This document shows, piece after piece, positions 1-11,300 of a DNA stretch of 64,000 nt; the first letter of the stretch is position 1; each line of letters begins with the position of its first letter. The translations under genes were made by a program, and so were the position numbers. The notes beneath the pieces were generated by a model. It was not told the origin of the DNA and ran no database searches. It saw nothing but the letters and a program-made list of their open reading frames with translations. Source of the stretch: Marsupella aquatica (taxonomy: Eukaryota > Marchantiophyta); NCBI GenBank assembly GCA_973895155.1, contig OZ316898.1, forward strand, positions 19,840,001-19,904,000, given 5' to 3'.

Positions 1-1143
1 AATTGCTTAGCAGTAGAGGGATCAGTAGCTATGGCGAAAGAGCCCGTGAACCGATAAACGCATGTATCGATCAACGCACAGTGAGTAGGACGGGAGGAAT
101 TCGCATACCTGATTTGTATTCAAGATTTCAAGTAGTTTTTCTGTTCAATGAATGTGTGGATGCATAATTATACTCAACACAAGAATATGAAAAAACCCAG
201 CGATCACGTCGTCTTCTCGAAGCAAAAGATAATGTGGTAGAAAGCACTATTCTCTCCACATTGAAGAGATGCCCTCCGGCCGACCTATTGACCACACATT
301 GTCCATCTTGAGTACGTATATATATCAACTTCAATGGGAGTACTCGACCTTCACGTCTCCATTATCGCATCTATTCTAGAACGTTCAATTAAATTTCTTT
401 GGAGAGACTTCCATACTAGGTGCCTAAGTAATCCCTTTACATAGAGTTCAGAAAGGTGAATTAATCTTGAACCAATTCATCATTCTCAGTCTCGGACAAC
501 AGATCAGTCATCTTTACCTTCAGATCTGATCCACGGCAAATAGACCAGACAGCTGCACCACATTATTGTGCCACACAGACCACAGAATGGGGAACGGCCC
601 ATCTGCGGTCCCGTCTACTGAAGTAGATAATGGACCAGACCGTCTTCACCACTCAAACTCAATCTTCTCATCGGCCACTTTTCTCAGACATCTGCTAGAG
701 CTTGACCAATCCGATCTACCCTCTCTACAGTTCTGATACTGGGAATGAAAGATGTTGGGCTGAAGGGCGAGTTGATCAGCTCACCTGTCACCCGAACCAA
801 GCAAGCCCCATGAGAAAGACGGCATTTCGGAAGAACCACATCATGGATCACAATTCAGTACCAAACCAACCTCACGAAAGAGACTCCATTGATTTCTGAC
901 AAAGATGGGTCACTAACGAAGCCTGCAGCATGAATTCCATGCCGCAACAGACAGGATGATATAAATGACAGCATCCATTTCATAAAGTCGACACCCAGGT
1001 GAGAGCTGAGAATCGAAATCCCAGAATAATCTGTTGACCGCTTTACCAATCAAAGTGGTCGAGAGATAGCTTAGAACTGGGTCCGGACGAGGAGCCGCAT
1101 TTGGTTATCAAAATCATTTGGTTATCAAAATCATTTCGGAGAC
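1..1143. other. non-coding stretch, no gene seen
   Basis: No open frame here resembles a known family and I see no RNA gene. A short direct repeat (the phrase 'tttggttatcaaaatca' twice, about 1100-1133) lies just before the rbcL fragment. Confidence 0.5.
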
Positions 1144-1254
1144 GAAGGACATTATTTAAAAGCTACTGCAGGTACATGCGAAGAAATGATGAAAAGAGCT
1201 CCATGTGCTAGAGAGTTGGGTGTACCAATCGTTATGCATGATTACCTTACAGGT
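1144..1254 (+). pseudogene. rbcL: rbcL fragment of plastid origin (NUPT)
   Basis: Thirty-seven codons in one frame match the RuBisCO large-subunit segment around [13 protein letters not shown] and [16 protein letters not shown], which in the family lies just before the GGFTANT stretch of the active-site barrel. After the LTG codons the similarity fades: a remnant of the GGFTA coding region can still be seen up to about 1275, shifted and partly deleted. No start, stop or other rbcL portion is present. It is best read as a small nuclear insertion of plastid DNA that has begun to decay (MMKRAP in place of the usual MxKRAxF/C). I see no sign of expression. Confidence 0.85.
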
Positions 1255-1262
1255 AGGTGGTT

Positions 1263-3600
1263 TCACTGCTTTAGCCAAGACCTATCCTTCTGGTGCTCGT
1301 GGGCAGATATCGTCAAGCCATTTCTAGCCTTGATTTATTCCTTATTAAGAGCCTTACATAGAGAGGTATAACGAAGAACAAGAAAGAGAGATCGAGGGGA
1401 ATGATCGATGTTTCAAAGAGCCATATCAATTAACATCAACCTCCACGCCCATGTAATAATCTTCGTTCACATGCAATCAAACTCTCTAGAATATGCAATG
1501 TCACCAAAAGTCATTCACTGCTCTTTACAAATTTTGATTTATGGGCCGTCAGATGATGGGCCCATTTTTTCTTCACGGTTGGATCTCCCAGAGACCCAAC
1601 CTACAACCTGCCCCATTGCCTTCCCCCCCCCCCCCCCAACACCTGCCCACCCTCGTTGCCGCCTGGCCAGCCCTTGCCCTACTAACACCTCCTTGAGCAC
1701 GGAGGGGGAGGAGAGAGAACAACATGGGACCGCCCTGGATCCCGAACGCCCATCTCGTGCCTCATCCCGTCCTCACCCTGCCAAACAACATCACTTTTGT
1801 AACAATGTCTTCCGAACTGACAACATTATTTTTGTAACAATGTCGACCAAACTGACAACATTTACGCACCAACATTATTGCACAAACGACACAGCCAAAA
1901 CAGCAACACTGTCTTCCTTGCCTCAACTATACTTTGTCAAATGTCTCGCCTTGACATTTTTGTGCAACGCACCGGCATGGCCTCACCAATGGTTGCAGCA
2001 ACTGCTTTGCCTCAAATGACCATTTGGTTACAGCAACAATAGTGCAATGCACCCAATGCCCCATAAAAAGGACACTTTCTTAAACAATTGAGTGGACTGG
2101 AGTATATGGAAAATCCAAACCCCATTTCAGTATAATGGTTTCAAGGAATAATTTAATTTGCTTCTGGATTATCTTTGGTTCCATCTCCAAGATGATGAAA
2201 CTCTATTAAGTATGGTACCCATTGTATAGTCACTGTCTTATTGACGGTATTATCACAATGTGTGATGATTAAGCAACCTTCCCATGCACCCCTTTGTTTG
2301 ATAGTACTAGGAAGAATGGGTTACACACTTAATATATAATATCAAAGTTTACTTGTTATATGGAGTAGCAATGTAATTATGATGGCAGAGTTGCAAAGGT
2401 GAAAATATAAATGTGTGCTCCCTGGTTCAATGATCCGTGTGGTACAAGCTCTAGGTCTAGCTGCCTTGTGTGTTTGTTTAACCTTTTAGCCTATATACCT
2501 TCATGTGACTCCGCCATTATGGGTGTAGACTCTCAGGTGTGGTTACTAACCCAGTAACTATGATAGTTCTTGTCATCAAACAGTCTAAATGGTTCAGTTT
2601 GGTTCCAGTCCTACAAGTAAGTACATGCAAAATATATATATCATAATGCCAAAAAACATAGGCAAGAGACCAATTATAAAGGGGCAAACACAAACAAAAA
2701 CCCAAAAAGACCAAAAAGCTAGAGATATCAAGCATTTACTCTTGGGTCTAGAGTTACTCTGTAACTGCAACTAGTCTAATAAGCATGATAAGTCTGACTA
2801 GGAGCAAACTGATAAGCATGCCCAATTATCTCAGGGTTTAGCATTGCACAAGTAACAGAATTTGTTTGGATTGATTTAAGTTGATATCTTTCTAAAAGAT
2901 TAAAAAAAAACCTGTATGCAGCTCTCTTAAGATAGTTTTGGACAAATCTGCTCATGGGTCTGCCCCTGCCTTTATATATTTGCTCATATGCCACTTGTCC
3001 TGCCATGGCGCAAAGGCACCATTCCTTTGCTTTGCAAACATCATAAGAAATCTACTGCCCCATATTCTTCTCAGTATTCTTCATATGTCAATACTTGTCC
3101 AAGTTTGCCAGGGTTTTCCCACAAATTGCAAATGGCTGATGAAGCCAAAAAAACATTCATTTCCCATTCATGGTGCCTACACCATTTTAATGCCCCACCC
3201 TGGTTTCCACACTGCCCAAGGCCCCACCATTCAACTGCCCTCACCTCACTCCACTTGAATTATCCAAACCTCCTTCCTAAATAAACTCCTATTTTCAAGC
3301 TTGGTATTATTTGCTTAGGCATTAGAGAATGGATTCTTTCTCCAGGAGAGTAGGGTCAAGGGGGTGGGTTTCATGACCACAGTTGTTCCATGATGATGTG
3401 AGAGACACTATTCCTGAGGTCCTCTCTAGGACTTTGATACATGTGAGGGAGAAGGTGGTGCTTGATACCCCACCACAAAGGTTGCACTTTGATGTGACCT
3501 GGTATAAGATGGCAGACATAACTTGGCTAACCAAGTAGCTAACTACTAAGTTGCTAACTACTAAGTCTGAAAGGAGGATTGACATGCCCTGAGTATCACA
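1263..3600. other. non-coding stretch with a decayed repeat end
   Basis: A C-homopolymer (about 1627-1637) and repeated 'acaatgtc/gacaacatt' phrases (1800-1985) occur here. The phrase 'cttgacatttttgtgcaacgcaccgg' style segment near 1950-1980 looks like a decayed copy of the inverted end of the 36.9-41.2 kb element. I see no credible gene. Confidence 0.45.
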
Positions 3601-3608
3601 GGGGCAAT

Positions 3609-3805
3609 GATAGGGTGGACAATGGGTTTGCCAGTTCGAGTGATAGCATAATTGAAGAGCCCCAGTAGAATTTGTAGGGAAAGAGGTTTGCTGAATGGGG
3701 CAGGGGAATGATAGGGTGGACAATGGGTTTGCCAGTTGGAGTGATAACCTAATTGAAGAGCCCCAGTAGAATTTGTAGGGAAAGAGGTCTGTTGAATGGG
3801 GCAGC
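3609..3805. repeat. tandem duplication, about 101-bp unit
   Basis: Two adjacent copies start with 'gatagggtggacaatggg' at 3609 and 3710 and differ by only a few substitutions. Overlapping open frames on the minus strand are created by the duplication and do not look like genes. Confidence 0.9.
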
Positions 3806-4291
3806 GGGGTCGGCGAGGAAGGGGCTGTTTTGGGCAGTATGGAAACTGAGGTTTACACACAAGGGGACTGCAGGCAGTAAAAGGGCAGTAGTGGCAGGGA
3901 AAGACTGCATAAATGGCATACTAAAAAAATTAGTGGATTGGTCAGCTGCCCATGATTTGCGGTGGACCCCTGACTGGAGGAAACCTGTGACACATAGAAT
4001 ATAGCCTGGGTGGAGGGGGGTTGCATATGAGCAAACAATACAGAAACATTAGCAGATTTATTCGTCGAAAAGAAATCAGGCAATAGGCATGTGGGCATTT
4101 TATCGATCTTTCCAATCATCTAAGACCACAGTTGTTCCAATAATGCAGAAAAAGGTTGGTAATTCTTTGGGATCCAGGCCCCACTGGTGTCCCCACTTAG
4201 TTGCTGCCCACCATCCCCCTTGGACGTGTCCCCTTGTGTACCTCCATGGGGGTACCCCACTTGCTGTCTTATTGGTTATAAAGGCCTCTTC

Positions 4292-4328
4292 CAAAACAAA
4301 AACAAAAACAAAAACAAAAACAAAAGCA
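4292..4328. repeat. (AAAAAC)n microsatellite
   Basis: Six-base unit repeated about six times. Confidence 0.95.
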
Positions 4329-4500
4329 AAGGCTGGCAAAGTGAACGAGTAAAGTAGGGAACGTACCCGACCCGCTGTCTCATTTGATGTAAGGTCTCAA
4401 AACGAAAACAAAAGGCTCGCACAGCAAATCAATGAGCGAATAGAGCACTGATTCTAAACAAAACCAAAAGGCTGATACAGTGAACGAATAAAGTAGAAAC

Positions 4501-4863
4501 TTGTGGTACGACGAGCTCACATTAGAAAGTGGGACTCTTGGTTTCTTACTGAAGGTCACCCACAAAGGTACACTGCTACCCGTTGCCTGTAGCAGCTCGG
4601 AAATAACGATTTCATTATTCGATTGTAATACATATACAAATTGCTTCACAATGAATCAAGGATGTCAACTTCAAGCCGGATGTGAAGCCTGCAGGGCTTT
4701 GCCAAAATGCACTTTAATGCAACTACAAGCCCTGAGCGTGAAGATTGGAAAGACTACTGTCACATTATTTGACAGTCCTCACCAATTACAGAGAATATTA
4801 GACTACGCATCTACAAGAAAAGAAGCTAATGTTACAAATGTTTTCATTTCCCTGACCAAATAG
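4501..4863 (+). CDS. hypothetical 120-aa ORF, unrecognised
   Basis: This open frame lies in the first copy of a tandem duplication (4526-4868 and 4875-5207). The protein has a cysteine-rich middle (GCQLQAGCEACRALPKC) and no signal peptide, membrane segment or family that I recognise. In the second copy the equivalent frame is broken by indels, which argues against strong coding constraint. It ends about 450 bases from the 3' end of the convergent CRSH-TPR gene, so it may be antisense to that gene's 3' UTR. It could equally be chance. Confidence 0.2.
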   Translation: MWYDELTLESGTLGFLLKVTHKGTLLPVACSSSEITISLFDCNTYTNCFTMNQGCQLQAGCEACRALPKCTLMQLQALSVKIGKTTVTLFDSPHQLQRILDYASTRKEANVTNVFISLTK

Positions 4864-5207
4864 GCACATCACGAAGTGGAGTCTTGGTTTCTTCCTACAC
4901 CTCACCCACAACGGTACACTACTACTCGTTGCCTCTAGCACCTTGGAAATAATGATTCCATTATTTCTATTGTAATACATATACAAAATACTTCAGGATG
5001 CATCAAGGACGTCAACTTCAAGCCGGATGTAAAGGCTTTGCCAGCATCCAATTTTTTACAATTAGCAGCCATGAGAATGACGAATGGAAAGACTACTGTT
5101 ACAATATTTGACAATCCCCACCAATTCCAGAGAATATTAAACTACGCATCTACAAGAAAAGAACCTAGTGTTACAAATGTGTTAGTTTTGCTGACCAAAT
5201 AGGCACC
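4526..5207. repeat. tandem duplication, about 340-bp unit
   Basis: Copy 1 (about 4526-4868) and copy 2 (about 4875-5207) share the order 'gactcttggtttctt', 'caaggaygtcaacttcaag', 'ggaaagactactgt', 'ctacgcatctacaagaaaag' and 'ctgaccaaataggcac', with scattered substitutions and small deletions in copy 2. Confidence 0.9.
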
Positions 5208-5311
5208 AAGCACCCAGGATACCCACTGCGGCTTCGCTAGGATGTCGGACAAATGTGATGCGAGATTTCTACTCAGTAACCTCCTTCCAGTAATATACAG
5301 ACCAATTGCAG

Positions 5312-8300
5312 TCATCTATCCGAAGAAACGGTTGTAGCAAGAGTGTATATGTCTTCGTGTTGCCTCTCCAACTTGCCAACACTGGAATCTTTTGTTCTCG
5401 ACGAATCATCTTCCGTGTTTCGCTTCCGGGATTTCCTCACCCGAGGTCGACTAGCTGCTTTTGATTTTGGGATTGCACTACTAGCTTGAAGGTCTCTCTT
5501 CCGCGACTTGAATATCCGCCTTTTGACGAAGCTTTTTTGTTTATCCAAACTTTCAGCATGCTTATATAGTTCTAATGATCTCTCAGAATTCCCAGACATA
5601 TCCTCAACGAGGGCCAATTCCTGTATGCACACAATATAACTCGTCATAAGATGATATCTATCATTTTCATCTCTGGTGAACCAGACTGTTAAACTAGAAT
5701 GCCAGAGCGAGACAATATTGAAAACAATCATCGCCAACACACCATGAGAGCTGGTGCATTGTTTGCCTCCACAGCTAGCGCCTTTTGCAACAACTTACGA
5801 GCTTTCTCCAGATTCCCACATTTTCGTTCCATGTGGGCCAAGGCCTGAATGGAAGGTGATAAAAGTGAGGATTAGTGTCGGATATGTGATTGCAACTTTA
5901 GAGCAAGATTCCGAATATCAATTACTTCACTTAGTGGTCGGGGACCAGAGCACGTCAGAATCGATCATTTTGTAACTGATTCCATCAGATAGCAAGTTGA
6001 AACATCTCCAGCTATAAAAGACAATAGGGAATACCTGTAGACAAGGGACACTATCCTCATTTGTATCTAAGCCTCGTTTGAAGAGCAACCGGGCTCCGTC
6101 ACAATTGTCACTTTCCTCTTCTAATATCGCCCAGGCCTGCAAACATTTAAAAGGGTCATTCGACAGAAACAAGTTTCTACGGAAACCCGCCGCAGTTTCC
6201 ACTAACACCAGAAGTGTACTCATCACAACAGTACCTACATATAACGGCTGGAAGTCGATCTTACTGTTTTGAGTGCATTGTAAAGAATTCCCCGCTTCCA
6301 AATATTGAGGCGACACAAGTGTGTACCCTATCTTGATGAGATATTGTATGTTTTCTTCTATATTAGAAATAAAAAACATGTCTGTCTTATATCCATGGAA
6401 CATAGCGTGTATCCAGTAGCCTAAACACGAATAAGATGAGTCAACATCAACACCGATCATTTTGACGGAGACATGACCCTAGCCCACCAGCTAATCCCAA
6501 TTGCTAAGTATAAAGATGTGCCACAAACCTGCCAGCTGTGCACATTGTTTGGATCAATATCTACACATTGTCGATAAAGTTTACGAGCTTGGGCTCGTGA
6601 CTCCACAGTTCCAATAAGTCCTTCATGATGTGCCCAAGACTGCAATAAACCCAACGCTGACGTTATGGCAACTCTCACCCTATGAAATCCCACCTCAACA
6701 ATTGCCTATAGCTTCAGCTCTCACTATGTCCCTACAGAAACACGACAGAAACGTTTCCCGGCCGAACCTTAAGTAAAAATACTGAAATTGTATTGAACAG
6801 GTAAGTTCGAGTGGACTCCCACAGATCTGGTATAAGATTCAAGGGGTGTGACCTTCTGAGGAATCGACAACAACAATCGTTTGACTTAAATGACATGCCA
6901 ACGGGTGCATCCCTGTTGTGGTCATATAAGCCCGTCCTTGTAACAAAGGCATAAGGTGGGACTTGTCCACGATACATATCGGGGGAAAGCCTTTAATGAC
7001 ACTTTTTGGATGATCCATTTCGGGTTTCAGGCAGCAATCAGCATGGCCGAAAATCTAACGACCTCTTCTAGATCATCATCTCTACTCCAACACACAGTTT
7101 CCTGGTCGACACCTGGTGCTTTTTCACTTGCCCAATGGTCAAGACTTCATGTTACTCTTACACCATTCAACAACATCCATGACAAGGATTCGAGCAAGGT
7201 CACAAATTTCTACAACAAGAAAACAACTGCATTGTTTTCTTCACTGCGTCAAGAAAACATTAACAGACCTGTAAGGAGTGCAAATTTTTCGGGTCGACTT
7301 CAAGAGCACGTTGAAACAGGTTTCGCATTTTGAGGATATTTCCTCGAGTTGCCTCAAACTTTGCCCATGCCTGTCAGCATGATTACAAGGTGAGACACAT
7401 GAAAAAGGATCTTCCTCATACTCTAGCGCATGCCTTCATCCAAAGTGAGCAGTATCCTTTGGTTGTTATACACCACTATTCAAAGGCAAATCGCAGAAAG
7501 ATACAAAAGAAAATCAGTACAAGAGCCCTGACCTAGTGACTTACATTCCAGCATATTACATCGTTAGGAGCTGCTTTAATTGCACGCGTAAAATGGATTC
7601 GTGCTCCAGAATAATTATGTGCCCGGGCCTCAAGAGAGGCTCGTGACTGATGCACGACAGCATTTCCAGGCTGAAGGTCAGCGGCACGCTCAAGCAGGTT
7701 TCTGGCCTTAGCCCAGTTTCCACTTTTCAACTCCAACATTGCCCATCCATGCAGTCCATATACTCCAGCACCACGAAGACTACCTTCCACATCTCCCTGC
7801 AAAATGATCGATCAAGTCAAGCCCTAGATATGATCATCTTCACGAACAGCTCGTCGTGGGAAAAGGGTTGGTTGCTGCATTATGTGTGGTACCATAACTA
7901 TAAATAGGATATGTTGGTTCACATCTGTACCATAACTATAAATAGGATATGTTGGTTCACATCTGTCCAAGTCCGTAAAGAAACAAAAGAATTTATGTTC
8001 GTTGAACACGGCCTTGCTAAATTCCAAGTACGAAAGCAGATTGAAAAACCTCCTTCCGATTTCTACACATTACTCCACAGGAAAATACGAGCTAGGTTTA
8101 ATCCCCTGACTAATTGAGCAACGAGACAACGGCCAGAATCTTAATCGTGGAGAGTGATACGATCGTACCTTTTCACTGACAGCAACACACTGTGCAAACA
8201 AGCGCCTAGCTTTTGGCACATCGCCAGCTTGTACTTCTAGAGACGCCCAAGCTTGAAGGGCCCTTACATATTCAGCACCGAGATCTTTCTTGAATTGAAA

Positions 8301-11300
8301 TAAGTCAATGGCTTGGGCGTACAAAGTCCTGGCTGACTGCAGATTACCTGTTGGGAGGTCGACAGAACACATTCAGGAAAACTGAAACCGAAACCAGTCC
8401 TTCTCAGTAATATCACTTTGTAAATAGCAAACCATATAGCCTATTGCAGATATTCTAACGAGTACAGAAGACGAAAGGAATATTCAGGACGAACGGACTA
8501 ACCACATTTTCGCTCCAAACTTGCATGATGTAGCAAAGCTTTGGTACTGGACGGGTGCTGCTTAGACAACTGCCACGAACCGAAGTCCATTAAGTGATTA
8601 GCTAATAGAAAGCCATACGCCATCCCGATATATCTTCTAGATTCGTTCTAGCTTTAGCGATGTGAACAACCGACTTTGCAATGTTGAGATTGCAAAGTCA
8701 TCATGCTTCCGTTTCTTACCAATAGCAGATGACAGCCCAGGATTAGCTCAATTTCGGATAGTTTCTGTAATTAGATTGACAAGCCATGCAACTTGAAGTC
8801 GCCATATTGACCCTACACTGCTGTCACGGTTCTGAGCATTGCATTCCATGAAGAACGAATTACCAAACAATACTGAAATTCGACATAACGCTCAGAGCTT
8901 AAAACAAGCAATTCATTCATCTCATGGCCCTTTGGAGAACGAGAATCGCGCATCACATAGAACCGAAAGCAACAAGCGGCGAGGACAGACCTGTGCTGCT
9001 AACCCACAGGCAACTTTTAAATTACCAGCAGCTACTTGTTGTCGAACAAGCGAGAGTTCATGCTCCATAGCAACCTCATTTGAGATGTCCTCGCTCTCAG
9101 AGGCATCATCCTTCACTTCTTCGAGTACAGCAGTCTTCACAGTGGTGGGCCATTTAGATATGTCATCCTCCAACTTTGCCTCCAGCCCTGGATGATCTAG
9201 AAACCTCGAACTGGACGATACTTTTCCAACAGGCTTCACTGCATTGGTATGTGGCTTTCCTGTCAGAGGGATAAAGTTGTCACTACCGTTCAATTTGCTG
9301 GAGGCACGAACCTTTTCTGCTTTCCTCGTCTTCCCTCTATCGTCCTGTACAGATAAATTGCTCTGTCGTCTTTCTGATGTGTCCACATCCGAAGAAGTCT
9401 TAAAAGAGCGAATACTTCCCTGATCGTAAACCTTTTCAGGCAGTGAATTAACGGCAGGTGAACTCGAAGACTGACTAGAAAGTATTCCTGTAGATGCTGA
9501 AGATCCTAGTCTGTCCTCCACCTTGTGAGAAATGAGCCCTGCTATATTTTCCGATTCTTTGCCAGAGACAAGAGAGGGCCTTCCTCTAGGAGGTTTACTA
9601 CTTCCTTGAAGCTTCCATCCTAATTGTGAACAATAGTCCCTGTCAACACCTGCCAGGTTTTGACAGATTTGAATCTGCAAGAATGCCAAACCTTGACAAA
9701 TTCAGTGTCATTCCACGAAGAATGTGTCACAGCTACCGCAAAGAAGTATCCGGTAGGAGAGAAAAATACCTGATGGCGAAACTTGCTAAATTCCTCAGAA
9801 GAAACAGATCCATCAGTATTCAAGTCCACAATCTGCATCAGTTCCAAGGCGTCTCCCTCGTCTGCCCCAAGCTCCGCGATAACCTCCCTAAACTCCTCGA
9901 CACTAATAACTCCATCCTGATTTTTATCGAACATCTTGAACATCTCATCCTTATCATCGTATGAATAGTCTCCACCTTCCAAACCCACTGCAGTCCCAGC
10001 TATTTCTCCAAATCGTGAAGCCGCGGCATTAGCAGCGGCCACCATTATCAGTTTTAAATTTCTAATCTGGACAATATGGAAACGAGATATGTCATTCCGA
10101 CCGTGAAAGAGATAATACATTGCATAGGAGTAAAGAGTGGCTGATTTGAAGTACGGACTCTATGCTGTGATAATTCGAACCAGTCTTTACCTTACACCAG
10201 ACTCAAATGCAATTTCCTTGTAGTAGCCCTCACAATTATGAAACAAGAGAGAACGTGCCGGCTAGGCATCTACAATCGCGCTGAGATTATTAACTCTAAA
10301 AACGAAAGACGAATTGAATATTGAATGTAGCACTCCTCATGCTTGAATCTGGAAGCGGCAACGCTGGAACTCAGTCCGGGTCTCAGAAGATATCACTTGA
10401 CAGGTATCGGATAAATAAGGACCAAACCTGCTCGGGATCAGTCATCCCTCCTTTATACGAAGAATGCGATGCTTCTCCTGACACAGCAGCAGCATCCATT
10501 TCCACTGTGCGGATCTGAATTTCCATGGGGGGGCGATCTTTGTTTTCGTCACTCAGACATACAGCAAGGTGAAGGCTTTCATAACCATTCTCCTTTCGAT
10601 TGGCAATGTAGTCCTTCAACCTTCCCGGTACTTCCTGCCACATCCCTGTGGCAATTTCCATTGCTCTGTAACAGGCTCTTATTCCGAGTTCTCTTTGCTT
10701 AGAAGTATCACTATCAGCTTTTGGATCGAGAATTACCCTTAGCCCCAAAACATCATAGACCTCCTCAGGTTTCCTCCCATCCTTGAGAAGCTTTCGCATT
10801 GTGCTGAATCGGCTCTTGTATCGACCTAACACAATCACAGAGGATACTAGGTTTTGAAGTTCAGCATCCTCTTCTAATCTCGCAGCTAGCTGTTCCTTCA
10901 ACCCGTCAACCACACCACTTCCATCGTCCCAATGACTCCTCAGCCAAGTCTCAATATAGCTGTATGAATCGGGGAACAAGACCCTGAAACCGAGGTCCTC
11001 TAATTCCAACGCCATAGAACTTGTTCCAATGGCATGCGCCAGAGGTGCATAAATTTGCATTGTTTCTAAGGCCAAGATTTGCTGTCGATATCTTGGAATG
11101 GAGTGGATATGCTGCATGACGTCCAATTGGCTGGCCAGCTCCACAACTACAGCACGGATGTCATGAAAAGCTAGGCAAAACTGTCTCAAGGCTGCGGCAC
11201 TATCATCGTCGAGGGTTTCCACCCGGGATGGAATATGCCTCACTCGGGCACAGTCATGCACAAGACGAGCTATATTCCCACCAAGGCTTTGTTCAACGAC

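Noticed and set aside
8922-9689. A separate gene starting at the ATG near 9689 for the TPR protein
   Set aside because: That ATG sits in the acceptor region of intron 4 (ATGGCATTCTTGCAG|). The exon begins after it and continues the CRSH C-terminal helix in phase 0. Kept only as the alternative to be tested by cDNA.
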